Shown piece after piece: positions 1-9,392 of a stretch of 9,905 nt of DNA (position 1 is the stretch's first letter; every line of letters begins with the position of its first letter). Position numbers and translations under genes: made by a program. This DNA comes from an uncultured Eubacteriales bacterium (GTDB lineage: Bacteria; Bacillota; Clostridia; Oscillospirales; UMGS1783), in the NCBI GenBank assembly GCA_900555065.1, contig USJY01000032.1, positions 1 to 9,905 of the forward strand, given 5' to 3'. Below the pieces are notes generated by a model. That model saw nothing but the letters and a program-made list of their open reading frames with translations. It made no database searches and was not told the DNA's origin.

Positions 1-4011
<4,011 letters not shown>

Positions 4012-4075
4012 AACAAGCAATCACTCCCATAGATAATTTGTGAACCGCAGTTGATAACCAAATTCCTATTTTCTC

Positions 4076-4104
4076 TTGACCAGTCCCCAATACTGTGCTA
4101 TAAT
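4076..4104 (+). promoter_or_regulatory. Predicted sigma-A promoter on the plus strand, facing rpoB's promoter
   Basis: TTGACC (4076-4081) and TATAAT (4099-4104) are separated by exactly 17 bases, and TGC directly before the -10 makes it an extended -10 site. A start near 4111 is expected. It reads rightward, away from rpoB, into a stretch with no coding gene that ends at the hairpin terminator at 4367-4404. Its first 40 or so bases would be complementary to the 5' end of the rpoB transcript. Activity is inferred from sequence only. In an AT-rich region a chance match is possible, but three agreeing elements make it better than most. Confidence 0.55.
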
Positions 4105-4157
4105 CCACAATAAAGCAGAGCAATGCATATAAATAGGCATTATAATATCAATTTAGC

Positions 4158-4186
4158 ATTGTAACATATATAAAGAGTTGTGTCAA
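4158..4186 (-). promoter_or_regulatory. Predicted main promoter of rpoB-rpoC
   Basis: On the minus strand, TTGACA (4186-4181), a 17-base spacer and TACAAT (4163-4158) form a near-consensus sigma-A promoter, and TGT just before the -10 adds an extended -10 element. A start near 4151 gives an untranslated leader of about 140 bases before rpoB. Upstream at 4216-4211 there is a second extended -10 (TGG-TATAAT) with no good -35, possibly a weaker accessory start. The inverted repeat CAATGC (4121-4126) / GCATTG (4156-4161) overlaps the -10 and start region and could be an operator, but this is weak evidence. Confidence 0.75.
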
Positions 4187-4239
4187 TATTTATTGACCCA
4201 TTTTTTTTATATTATACCATATTTAACCTGCACATTCTC

Positions 4240-4352
4240 CCGGCCTCTGGCAAAGAGGCGTTCTTTTGGTCCCCGCACAGGTTCCCGGATCAAAAACCTC
4301 GCCCTCGGAGGCCGGCAACCGCCGCAGGCGGACCTGCTATCCTGGGCCGGCC
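4240..4352 (+). other. GC-rich non-coding block with competing inverted repeats; possible structured RNA
   Basis: The 460 bases between rpoB and the next gene hold no convincing coding sequence. Within them this GC-rich block contrasts sharply with its AT-rich flank. It contains CCGGCCTC (4240-4247), which can pair with GAGGCCGG (4308-4315). GGCCGGC (4310-4316), overlapping that arm, can instead pair with GCCGGCC (4346-4352). Local hairpins are GCCTCT/AGAGGC (4243-4259), AGGTT/AACCT (4279-4299) and CCGCC-GCA-GGCGG (4319-4331). The strand is given as plus because of the plus-strand promoter at 4076-4104 and the terminator after it, but the repeats are symmetric. I could not match it to tRNA, 6S RNA, SRP RNA, tmRNA or a known riboswitch. 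It may equally be a dispersed intergenic repeat. Confidence 0.35.
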
Positions 4353-4366
4353 GCCTTTTGAAAGTG

Positions 4367-4404
4367 AAAAAGACAGAGTGAGCTTTGCTCCTCTGTCTTT
4401 TTTT
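4367..4404. terminator. Two-way intrinsic terminator
   Basis: The arms AAAAAGACAGAG (4367-4378) and CTCTGTCTTTTT (4391-4402), with an inner GAGC-TTT-GCTC pairing and one bulged T, form a long hairpin. It is followed by a T run on the plus strand (to 4404) and by TTTTT on the minus strand. On the minus strand it would end the transcript of the small four-cysteine gene whose stop lies about 70 bases upstream. It would also shield the rpoB promoter from read-through. On the plus strand it would end any transcript from the promoter at 4076-4104. Confidence 0.85.
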
Positions 4405-4473
4405 CGGATCTCGTTCCCATTCGGGTTTCAAAAGGGCCGCGGCAAAGCAGTTCATGCCGCTGCGCTGTTGTCA

Positions 4474-4683
4474 TCAGGTGATCGAAAAATCCTCCGGCGT
4501 GTATCCGCTGTTCAGTACAGATATACGCTTCGGTTCGCGCTTGAGCGGATCATATGCGAATTTACGGCATCTGTAAGTGGCCAAAACGACGCCTTTTTTT
4601 CTGCAAAGCACATGGTTCACATTCTGCAGCTGGGTGCCATGTTCACACAGAGCGCACACCTGCGCGTTGTCTTTTGAAAACAT
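4474..4683 (-). CDS. Small four-cysteine protein, function unknown
   Basis: This is a 69-aa protein beginning MFSKDNAQVCALCEHG. It has cysteines at C10, C13, C27 and C39 (CALC, then VLCRKKGVV, then YRCRKF), a spacing that could bind zinc. A basic stretch follows, YDPLKREPKR (residues 44-53), and the end is acidic and hydrophobic (EDFSIT). I recall similar short proteins with the CxxC / KKGVV / CRxFxYDPLKRxPKR pattern as unnamed hypotheticals in Clostridia, but I know of no assigned function. I chose the ATG at 4683 because GGGGGGA lies 7 bases upstream and a promoter lies just before that. The frame stays open to 4950, but the added residues look non-coding. It is a single-gene unit, bounded by its promoter and by the hairpin at 4367-4404. 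Confidence 0.8.
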   Translation of the reverse strand: MFSKDNAQVCALCEHGTQLQNVNHVLCRKKGVVLATYRCRKFAYDPLKREPKRISVLNSGYTPEDFSIT

Positions 4684-4716
4684 CCATTCGTCCCCCCGTC
4701 TGTACATTCTAGTTTT

Positions 4717-4744
4717 ATTATACAGATCAGTTTCAATTTGTAAA
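4717..4744 (-). promoter_or_regulatory. Predicted promoter of the four-cysteine protein gene
   Basis: TTTACA (4744-4739) and TATAAT (4722-4717) on the minus strand are separated by 16 bases. A start near 4710 would leave a short leader of about 27 bases containing the GGGGGGA ribosome binding site. The match is good at both boxes. The rest of the stretch between 4745 and the amidohydrolase stop (4889) shows no clear terminator or gene, only weak small hairpins. Confidence 0.6.
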
Positions 4745-4888
4745 CAGCAACTTATCGCAAAAAACGCCGGAAAACCCGCCCACGCGTCACCGTTCGCGAC
4801 AAACCGCAATACGCGGCAACGAACGTTGTCGGATTCCATCGAGACGTCCCGACGTAAATGCGGAAAAACATGTGAAAACCCTGTTGAT

Positions 4889-5707
4889 TCATCCGTCAAT
4901 ATGGAATAAGCGGGCGAAATTGTCATACAGAATCTTACGGTTCTGCGCATCGGTCAGCTCCAGCGCAAAGAAACGGTCGAGCTCCTCGCCCGGCGACCAC
5001 ATGGGATAGTCCGTCCCGAAAAAGAACCGATCCTCCCCGATCAGCTCGATCAGGCTGCGCGCCTGATCCCGGGAGATAAACGCGAGCGAACTGGAAGTGT
5101 CAAAGTACAGGTCCGGACGGCCCGCAAGATAGCGGGGCACCTCGTCCCAGCTCTGATATCCTCCGAAATGAGCGGCGATCACCACAAGGCCGGGAAAATC
5201 CTCCAGCATCCGCGCAAGACGCTTTGGATGAGAATAGTCGTACCGGTCGTCCCCCATATGCATCAGAATGGGCAGTCCATGGGCACGGATGCTATCGTAA
5301 ATAGGATAGACCTTTGGATCGTCGATTGCAAACTTTTGAAAATCAGGGTGCAGTTTCACGCCCCGCAGGCCGATTTCAACCATGCGGTCCAGCTCCTGCG
5401 CATAGCCTTCGTAATCCGGATGCAGAGAGCCGAACCCGACCAGATTCGGATTGTCCGCGCAGCTCGCGTGAATAAAATTGTTAATCGACGGCACCTGATG
5501 CGGCATCGTCGCGGTCGAAGAGACGAGAAAACCCGCAATCCCGCATTGCGCGCCAAAACCGGTCAGCTCACTGAGCAGACCGGCGTGGTGCATGGAAATA
5601 TCATAAAAATCGCCAATGGCGGACGCAGCCTTGGCCGCAATCTTCTCGGGAAAAATATGCGCGTGCGCGTCGATCACGCGGTAACCTCTGTTTTTCAGTT
5701 CCGACAT
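4889..5707 (-). CDS. Amidohydrolase-family metal-dependent hydrolase or decarboxylase (ACMSD-like)
   Basis: This is a 272-aa TIM-barrel protein of the amidohydrolase_2 group (ACMSD / gamma-resorcylate decarboxylase relatives). The metal-site pattern is complete: DAHAH near the start (H15, H17), LMHMG (H150), AHFGG (H180, the usual catalytic His) and GTDYPMW (D233). A further KLHPDF segment (K118, H120) is typical of the group. Members hydrolyse C-N bonds or decarboxylate aromatic and related acids in the cytoplasm, and the substrate cannot be told from the sequence. There is no signal peptide. The ATG at 5707 has AGGAAG about 8 bases upstream, and a separate promoter precedes it, so it is probably transcribed alone. 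The following gene has its own promoter. No strong terminator is visible downstream of its stop. Confidence 0.9.
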   Translation of the reverse strand: MSELKNRGYRVIDAHAHIFPEKIAAKAASAIGDFYDISMHHAGLLSELTGFGAQCGIAGFLVSSTATMPHQVPSINNFIHASCADNPNLVGFGSLHPDYEGYAQELDRMVEIGLRGVKLHPDFQKFAIDDPKVYPIYDSIRAHGLPILMHMGDDRYDYSHPKRLARMLEDFPGLVVIAAHFGGYQSWDEVPRYLAGRPDLYFDTSSSLAFISRDQARSLIELIGEDRFFFGTDYPMWSPGEELDRFFALELTDAQNRKILYDNFARLFHIDG

Positions 5708-5746
5708 AGTGCCTTCTTCCTCTGTCCTGCAAAATTATAATATAAT

Positions 5747-5775
5747 ATTATACTATTTCAGGCCAAAAGAGTAAA
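5747..5775 (-). promoter_or_regulatory. Predicted promoter of the amidohydrolase gene
   Basis: TTTACT (5775-5770), a 17-base spacer and TATAAT (5752-5747) lie on the minus strand in an AT-rich stretch. The start would be near 5740, about 33 bases before the ATG. A second TATAAT-like hexamer lies just downstream in the same AT run, so the exact start is uncertain. Confidence 0.55.
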
Positions 5776-5856
5776 GGCTACTATCTTTGGTTTATATTAA
5801 ACAGAACATATCGTCAGCAGGCTATGGGGAAACCGCGCCCCCAACATCCGCCGTAT

Positions 5857-5872
5857 CCTGCGCCGGCGCAGG
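5857..5872. repeat. 16-base perfect palindrome downstream of the corrinoid operon
   Basis: CCTGCGCCGGCGCAGG is a perfect inverted repeat 7 bases beyond the stop codon of the 87-aa gene. As RNA it would fold into a strong GC hairpin, but there is no T run after it on either strand, so it is not a standard intrinsic terminator. It may act as an RNA 3'-end stabiliser, a factor-dependent end point or a protein site. No function can be assigned from sequence. Confidence 0.5.
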
Positions 5873-5878
5873 CGCTTG

Positions 5879-6142
5879 CTATGCGCCCTGGCCGCCGAGC
5901 AAAAGCTTCGCCTTGCGCAGGTCCTTTTTTGCAACATAGAAAATATAGGTGCAAAAAAGCTGCGCATCCTGGCCGAACGTTCCCGTCCGCGCCCGGGACG
6001 AATAAAACGGCGACGGACTGTTGCGGTTGACAGTGCGCAGGATGTACGCAACGCCGCCCGCAGTGAGCCGGTCGCGCACTTCCGCCTGTTTCTGCATCGA
6101 CATTGTCACGTACGCTTCCCGCCTGTTCCAGGGCAATATCAT
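5879..6142 (-). CDS. Small hypothetical protein (87 aa), conserved-type
   Basis: This is a soluble 87-aa protein starting MILPWNRREAYVTMSMQKQ. Distinct stretches are WNRREAYV (residues 5-12), TVNRNSPSPF (about 38-47), RARTGTFG (about 50-57) and a C-terminal FYVAKKD segment. I recall Clostridia proteins of the same size with WNRKEVYV, VNRNSPS, RTGTFG and YVHKKD in the same order. They resemble the DUF2007-like putative signal-transducing fold, but that link is from memory and tentative. The ATG at 6142 is preceded by AAGGAGAG at 6 bases, a strong site; an in-frame ATG at 6160 has none. It follows the 82-aa membrane gene by 40 bases and could be the last gene of that operon. A 16-base palindrome follows the stop. 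Confidence 0.75.
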   Translation of the reverse strand: MILPWNRREAYVTMSMQKQAEVRDRLTAGGVAYILRTVNRNSPSPFYSSRARTGTFGQDAQLFCTYIFYVAKKDLRKAKLLLGGQGA

Positions 6143-6182
6143 GTTTTTCTCTCCTTGCACGAGAAATCCCGGCCGGTACGTC

Positions 6183-6431
6183 TTAGGACCGCTCGTCCCC
6201 GTCCTGCTCCGCTTCCCAGCCGTTGTTGTCGTTTTCCCGCATTTGCTGATCCGTCGCGTCTCCGTGCAGCGCCTGCTCTTCCGTCGGCTCCGCTTCCGCG
6301 CGTTTTCTGGCTTTTACGCGAAGGATCAGCAGCGCTGCGCACAGGCCGGCGGCGAGCACAAGCCCGACGAGTACCAGAATCAGCGGGAAATGGTCTCCCG
6401 TAGCCGGAATCGCAGCAATAAGCCGCCGCAT
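6183..6431 (-). CDS. Small single-pass membrane protein with sortase-signal-like motif
   Basis: This is an 82-aa protein beginning MRRLIAAIPATGDHFPL. IPATGD (residues 8-13) followed by a hydrophobic segment (about 16-37) and the basic stretch RVKARKR (38-44) has the layout of a Gram-positive cell-wall sorting signal. It sits at the N terminus, with no exported domain before it, and is followed by about 38 acidic, hydrophilic residues. The ATG at 6431 is set by AAGGAG 7 bases upstream. An ATG two codons earlier is too close to that site, and the open frame further upstream overlaps the preceding gene. It lies 77 bases after the MetH-reactivation-like gene and 40 before the next. It could be a small membrane protein that only resembles a sorting signal, or a decayed remnant of a wall-anchored protein. 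Confidence 0.65.
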   Translation of the reverse strand: MRRLIAAIPATGDHFPLILVLVGLVLAAGLCAALLILRVKARKRAEAEPTEEQALHGDATDQQMRENDNNGWEAEQDGDERS

Positions 6432-6508
6432 ATGCATTCTCCTTTCCGCATAGGCGAACAGCGCGCTAAATCCGTTCAGACCGGCAGCCGCCTTCGCCCG
6501 CATCTCTA

Positions 6509-7213
6509 TTATACACCGCATCCGCCGCCCATTGCAAGCATGGATAGCGCCTCGTCAAAAGGCGCGCGGCGGTTCGGGCAGTCGATGCGCGGGCACATGG
6601 CGCAGTTTTCAAAATGCTGCGCCGCGGAAAAATAGAACCCGCTGACCGACTTGATCGGGTACAGCAAAAATGACTCCGATACTTCCACTCCCGCTTCTAC
6701 CGCGCCCTTGCCGAGCAATGTGAACAGCGGAACCTGTTCGCTGATCGGCCAGGTTTCGAGCGATCCCGGCGCCATAGCGGACATATCCCGGCCCGCAAAG
6801 TGGACGCGTTTCACCTCGTCGTGCAGCGTTCCCATAATTCGGCGCAGATACAGCTCCATCACGCAGTCCGCGATATACTGCTCGTAAAAATCGGTCAGCG
6901 ACTTGGCCCATTCATACAGTTCCCTGCCGCAGGTTGCGGTATAGGGATAGACCGTCTTGTTTTCTGTTCCCAGATTGCGGCTGACAAGAGGCGAAGAGAA
7001 CCGTACGCCGTCCACAACCGCGTAATTTTCATGGATCTCGTCCACATTCGCCTGCCGGTAAAAGGCCTTGGGACAGGCAATTTTTTCCGCATCGGCGAAC
7101 AGCCGCTCTACCAGCGCGTCCGTCTCTTCGTCTGCGCCCCGTACAATGGCAAGCTTTTCAAACAGTGCGTCCAGCTCTATCCTGGCGCCGGCGTCGCGTA
7201 TCAACATTTCCAC
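6509..7213 (-). CDS. Stand-alone MetH reactivation-domain-like protein with C-terminal cysteine motif
   Basis: This is a 234-aa protein related to the C-terminal AdoMet-binding reactivation domain of cobalamin-dependent methionine synthase. SESFLLYPIKSVSGFYFS (residues 179-196) closely matches the MetH segment TESFAMWPGASVSGWYFS. The AdoMet-loop region reads SAMAPGSLETWP (145-156), where MetH has RPAPGY, so the loop Arg and Tyr are replaced. The end has ENCAMCPRIDCPNRRAPF (C204, C207, C212), which could hold metal or iron-sulfur. Such proteins occur beside corrinoid methyltransferase genes in anaerobes, and a role in corrinoid repair is inferred. The start is GTG at 7213, with GGAGGAGG 8 bases upstream; an ATG two codons later is less well placed. 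It lies 26 bases after the RACE-like gene, so they are surely co-transcribed. Confidence 0.85.
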   Translation of the reverse strand: MEMLIRDAGARIELDALFEKLAIVRGADEETDALVERLFADAEKIACPKAFYRQANVDEIHENYAVVDGVRFSSPLVSRNLGTENKTVYPYTATCGRELYEWAKSLTDFYEQYIADCVMELYLRRIMGTLHDEVKRVHFAGRDMSAMAPGSLETWPISEQVPLFTLLGKGAVEAGVEVSESFLLYPIKSVSGFYFSAAQHFENCAMCPRIDCPNRRAPFDEALSMLAMGGGCGV

Positions 7214-7239
7214 AGCGCGTTCCTCCTCCAGTCCATCGC

Positions 7240-8613
7240 TCAGTCCGCCGGACCGAGCATCATACAGTCTATATACTGCTCCATAAAATACGGATTGCTT
7301 CCCAGCTCCACATGCGCGCCCATGCGGGCGATCCGCGCGCAGGCGCGCTCGTTTTCACTGTCAGCCAGAATCAGCGCCGCGCCGCCCATGGCCGCGTTGC
7401 CGACAGGCACGATCCGCCCGGCAAGCGACGCGGGCAGCAGCCCGATCCGCACCGCGCTTTCCGCGTCCATATAGTTTCCGAACCCGCCCGCGAGGTACAC
7501 CGCGTCCAGCTCGCCGAAGCCGACGCCGCCCTCGTGCAGCAGCGTACGCACGCCCGCCGCGACAGCGGCCTTTGCCGTCTGCAGCTCGCGCACGTCCTTC
7601 TGCGTAATCGCGATTTTTTCGCTCAGCCGGTATCCCGACGCAGCCGCGCCGCCGGTAAGCCGCCCGCTTTCGTCCAGAATTCCCGCCTCCAGCAGGATCG
7701 ACGCGGCGTCGATCAGCGCGGAACCGCACAGGCTCTGCGGTTCGCCGCCGCCGATAACGGAAAAGTGGAACTTCCCGCCGGCAAGGTAGGCGTGCGACGC
7801 CGCGCCCGCAACCGCCGCGCTGCCGCATGAGATGGTCGCGCCTTCAAAAGCGGGGCCTGCGGCAGTGGATGTGACGAGCAGCGCGCTTCCGTCAAAGAGG
7901 ACGACCTCGCCGTTCGTGCCGATATCCAGCAGCAGCGTTTTTTTTCCCTTCTCCAGCATGGACGAACGCAGCACGGCGCAGCTGATATCCCCGCCCACAA
8001 ACGAGCTGATACAATCCGCAAGGTATACGTCCGCATTTTTTGCGCAGAGGCCCAGGTCTGCGCCCGTCCGCCATTCTCCGAATAAAGACGGCGCTGTGAA
8101 CGGTGAAACGCCCATCGACGCGGGCGAGATCCCCGTCAGCAGGCAGAGCATGGTTGTGTTTCCCGTAACACAGGCGCAGGCGACGTCCTCCGGTGCGCAC
8201 AAAGCGGCGGCGCAGAGGCCGTCCGTCAACGCGTTGAGATCCGAAACCACCGTCTGTTTCAGCGCGGCCAGGCCGTCCGGCTCAGCGGTGCTGTACTGGA
8301 TCCGGGAGAGTACGTCCAGGCCGTACCGGTACTGTCCGTTTACACAGCTTTGCACCGCAAGCGGCCTGCCTGCGTCCAGATCGTACAGCGCGGCGGCGAT
8401 CGTCGTCGTCCCGATGTCGACGGCAATACCCAGCCCCCGACGGTCGCCGCGCGGCAACGCGCCGGCGCTGGTGAGAATCTCCATCCCCGCCTTCTGCGCG
8501 GCGGCGGACGGACCGCCGCTCGCTTTCCTGGCGCGGATACAGCGCTCAAACGGACACTTCCCAAACAGGCATTGCCCCCTGCACTCGGGGGCCGGAGCTT
8601 TCTCGTTATTCAT
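7240..8613 (-). CDS. RACE/RamA-like corrinoid-activation ATPase (DUF4445, ASKHA fold)
   Basis: This is a 457-aa protein whose body matches the C-terminal ATPase domain of reductive activators of corrinoid enzymes (RACo, RamA and relatives). These use ATP to drive one-electron reduction of inactive Co(II) to Co(I). Visible are the phosphate loops VDIGTTT (65-71) and LDIGTNGE (229-236), TGNTTML (150-156), AAGPAFEGA (251-259) and the adenosine motif LAGGFGN (374-380). Known activators usually exceed 600 aa and begin with a plant-type [2Fe-2S] domain. Here that is missing, and residues 11-25 instead carry C11, C15, C20 and C25, a possible iron-sulfur site. The ATG at 8613 has GAGG 7 bases upstream. 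The gene lies just after a hairpin terminator and has no room for its own promoter, so it probably depends on read-through. The ATPase family call is secure, the corrinoid role likely. Confidence 0.9.
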   Translation of the reverse strand: MNNEKAPAPECRGQCLFGKCPFERCIRARKASGGPSAAAQKAGMEILTSAGALPRGDRRGLGIAVDIGTTTIAAALYDLDAGRPLAVQSCVNGQYRYGLDVLSRIQYSTAEPDGLAALKQTVVSDLNALTDGLCAAALCAPEDVACACVTGNTTMLCLLTGISPASMGVSPFTAPSLFGEWRTGADLGLCAKNADVYLADCISSFVGGDISCAVLRSSMLEKGKKTLLLDIGTNGEVVLFDGSALLVTSTAAGPAFEGATISCGSAAVAGAASHAYLAGGKFHFSVIGGGEPQSLCGSALIDAASILLEAGILDESGRLTGGAAASGYRLSEKIAITQKDVRELQTAKAAVAAGVRTLLHEGGVGFGELDAVYLAGGFGNYMDAESAVRIGLLPASLAGRIVPVGNAAMGGAALILADSENERACARIARMGAHVELGSNPYFMEQYIDCMMLGPAD

Positions 8614-8633
8614 ACGCTATCCTCTATCGAAAT

Positions 8634-8681
8634 AAAAAGCCGATGCGGGCGCGTCGGGAAACGCCCTAACGCCCGCATCGG
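8634..8681 (-). terminator. Hairpin terminator between corrinoid-protein gene and activator gene
   Basis: On the minus strand CCGATGCGGGCG (8681-8670) and CGCCCGCATCGG (8651-8640) form a perfect 12-bp GC-rich stem with an 18-base loop, followed by CTTTTTATTT. It is a strong intrinsic terminator placed 28 bases after the corrinoid-protein stop and ending about 20 bases before the activator ATG. It probably ends most transcripts and lets a fraction continue, so that carrier protein is made in excess of its activators. The ratio is inference. Confidence 0.88.
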
Positions 8682-8709
8682 GTACATGTGTTTTTGTGAT
8701 GCGCTCTCT

Positions 8710-9342
8710 TTACGCGAGCAGCTCAATCGCCTTTTCCGCAGCGGAAGCGGCGTCGCTCGTGTATGCGTCAGCGCCGATCGACTGGCAGAAGTTGTCCGTA
8801 ACCGGCGCGCCGCCGATCATAATTTTCACCTGGTCGCGCACGCCTTTCTTCTCCGCGTAGTCGACAACGTCCTTCATCACGGCCATGGTCGTCGTCAGCA
8901 GGGCGGAACAGCCGATGATACGCGCGTTCTCCGCTATCGCGGTGTCAACGAATTTCTCGGGCGGAACGTCGACGCCGAGGTCGATTACCTCAATGCCCTT
9001 GCCCTCGAACATGATTTTCACGATATTTTTGCCAATGTCGTGCAGGTCGCCCTTGACGGTGCCGATTACAGCTTTCCCCTTAATCTGGGTCGCGTCGCCC
9101 GCAAGGGCCGGCTTGAGCACTTCCATGCCCGCGTTCATGGCGCGCGCGGCAATAAGGACCTCCGGAATATAGGCCTCGCCGTTCTTGAACTTTTCGCCGA
9201 CAATATTCATGCCGGCAAGCAGGCCCTGCTCCAGAATCTCCGCCGCGGGAATGCCCTCTTCCAGCGCTTCGGCAGCCAGCTGCTTTACGTTGTTTGCTCT
9301 GCCCTGCTGCAGGAAAGTCTTCATTTCTTCAAGCTTGCTCAT
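8710..9342 (-). CDS. Methyltransferase-type corrinoid (B12-binding) protein, MtbC/MttC-like
   Basis: This is a 210-aa cobalamin carrier of the family that shuttles methyl groups between a substrate-specific methyltransferase and a methyl acceptor protein. Residues 1-85 form the helical cap domain, followed by the Rossmann-type B12 domain. The base-off signature DLHDIG has D99, the cobalt-ligand H101 and G104; the next motifs are SALL (S146, L148) and IGGAP (177-180). Length and order are standard for MtbC, MttC and MtaC-type proteins, and the substrate cannot be told from this subunit. The ATG at 9342 has a strong GGAGG 7 bases upstream. The activator and reactivation genes downstream fit a corrinoid methyl-transfer system. 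No methyltransferase gene lies on either side within the window, which is unusual. Own promoter predicted; strong terminator follows. Confidence 0.93.
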   Translation of the reverse strand: MSKLEEMKTFLQQGRANNVKQLAAEALEEGIPAAEILEQGLLAGMNIVGEKFKNGEAYIPEVLIAARAMNAGMEVLKPALAGDATQIKGKAVIGTVKGDLHDIGKNIVKIMFEGKGIEVIDLGVDVPPEKFVDTAIAENARIIGCSALLTTTMAVMKDVVDYAEKKGVRDQVKIMIGGAPVTDNFCQSIGADAYTSDAASAAEKAIELLA

Positions 9343-9363
9343 TTTGTCTCCTCCATTATCAGT

Positions 9364-9392
9364 ATTATATCGTTTAGGTGAGTCCCTATGAA
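9364..9392 (-). promoter_or_regulatory. Predicted promoter of the corrinoid-protein gene
   Basis: TTCATA (9392-9387), a 17-base spacer and TATAAT (9369-9364) lie on the minus strand, the -35 box overlapping the last codons of the regulator gene. The start would be near 9357, giving a leader of about 15 bases with the GGAGGAG ribosome binding site. The -10 is perfect and the -35 weak (4 of 6), as expected if an activator such as the adjacent AraC-type regulator assists. That link is inference. Confidence 0.5.

Noticed and set aside
4012..4020. TTG start for rpoB giving three extra residues
   Set aside because: The TTG lies only about three bases from the GGGAG site, while the ATG at 4011 is at a normal distance.
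4211..4216. Second minus-strand promoter for rpoB (TGG-TATAAT)
   Set aside because: It has a good extended -10 but no acceptable -35, so it is only mentioned as a possible weak start.
4240..4352. Known RNA (6S, SRP, tmRNA, tRNA or riboswitch)
   Set aside because: No tRNA fold, no SRP tetraloop motif and no tmRNA or riboswitch core that I recognise; kept only as an unassigned structured block.
4207..4455. Minus-strand open frame of 82 codons in the rpoB upstream region
   Set aside because: It reads through the terminator hairpin and inverted repeats, has no ribosome binding site, and its composition reflects the GC block only.
4684..4950. N-terminal extension of the four-cysteine protein to 158 residues
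   Set aside because: The extension runs across the gene's promoter and into the end of the amidohydrolase gene. The strong ribosome binding site supports the ATG at 4683.
6432..6521. Upstream extension of the 82-aa membrane protein to 112 residues
   Set aside because: It overlaps the end of the preceding gene and lacks a ribosome binding site, whereas AAGGAG precedes the ATG at 6431.
8350..9381. Plus-strand open frame of 343 codons
   Set aside because: It is antisense across the activator start, the terminator hairpin and the whole corrinoid-protein gene. It is low-complexity shadow translation with no recognisable domain.
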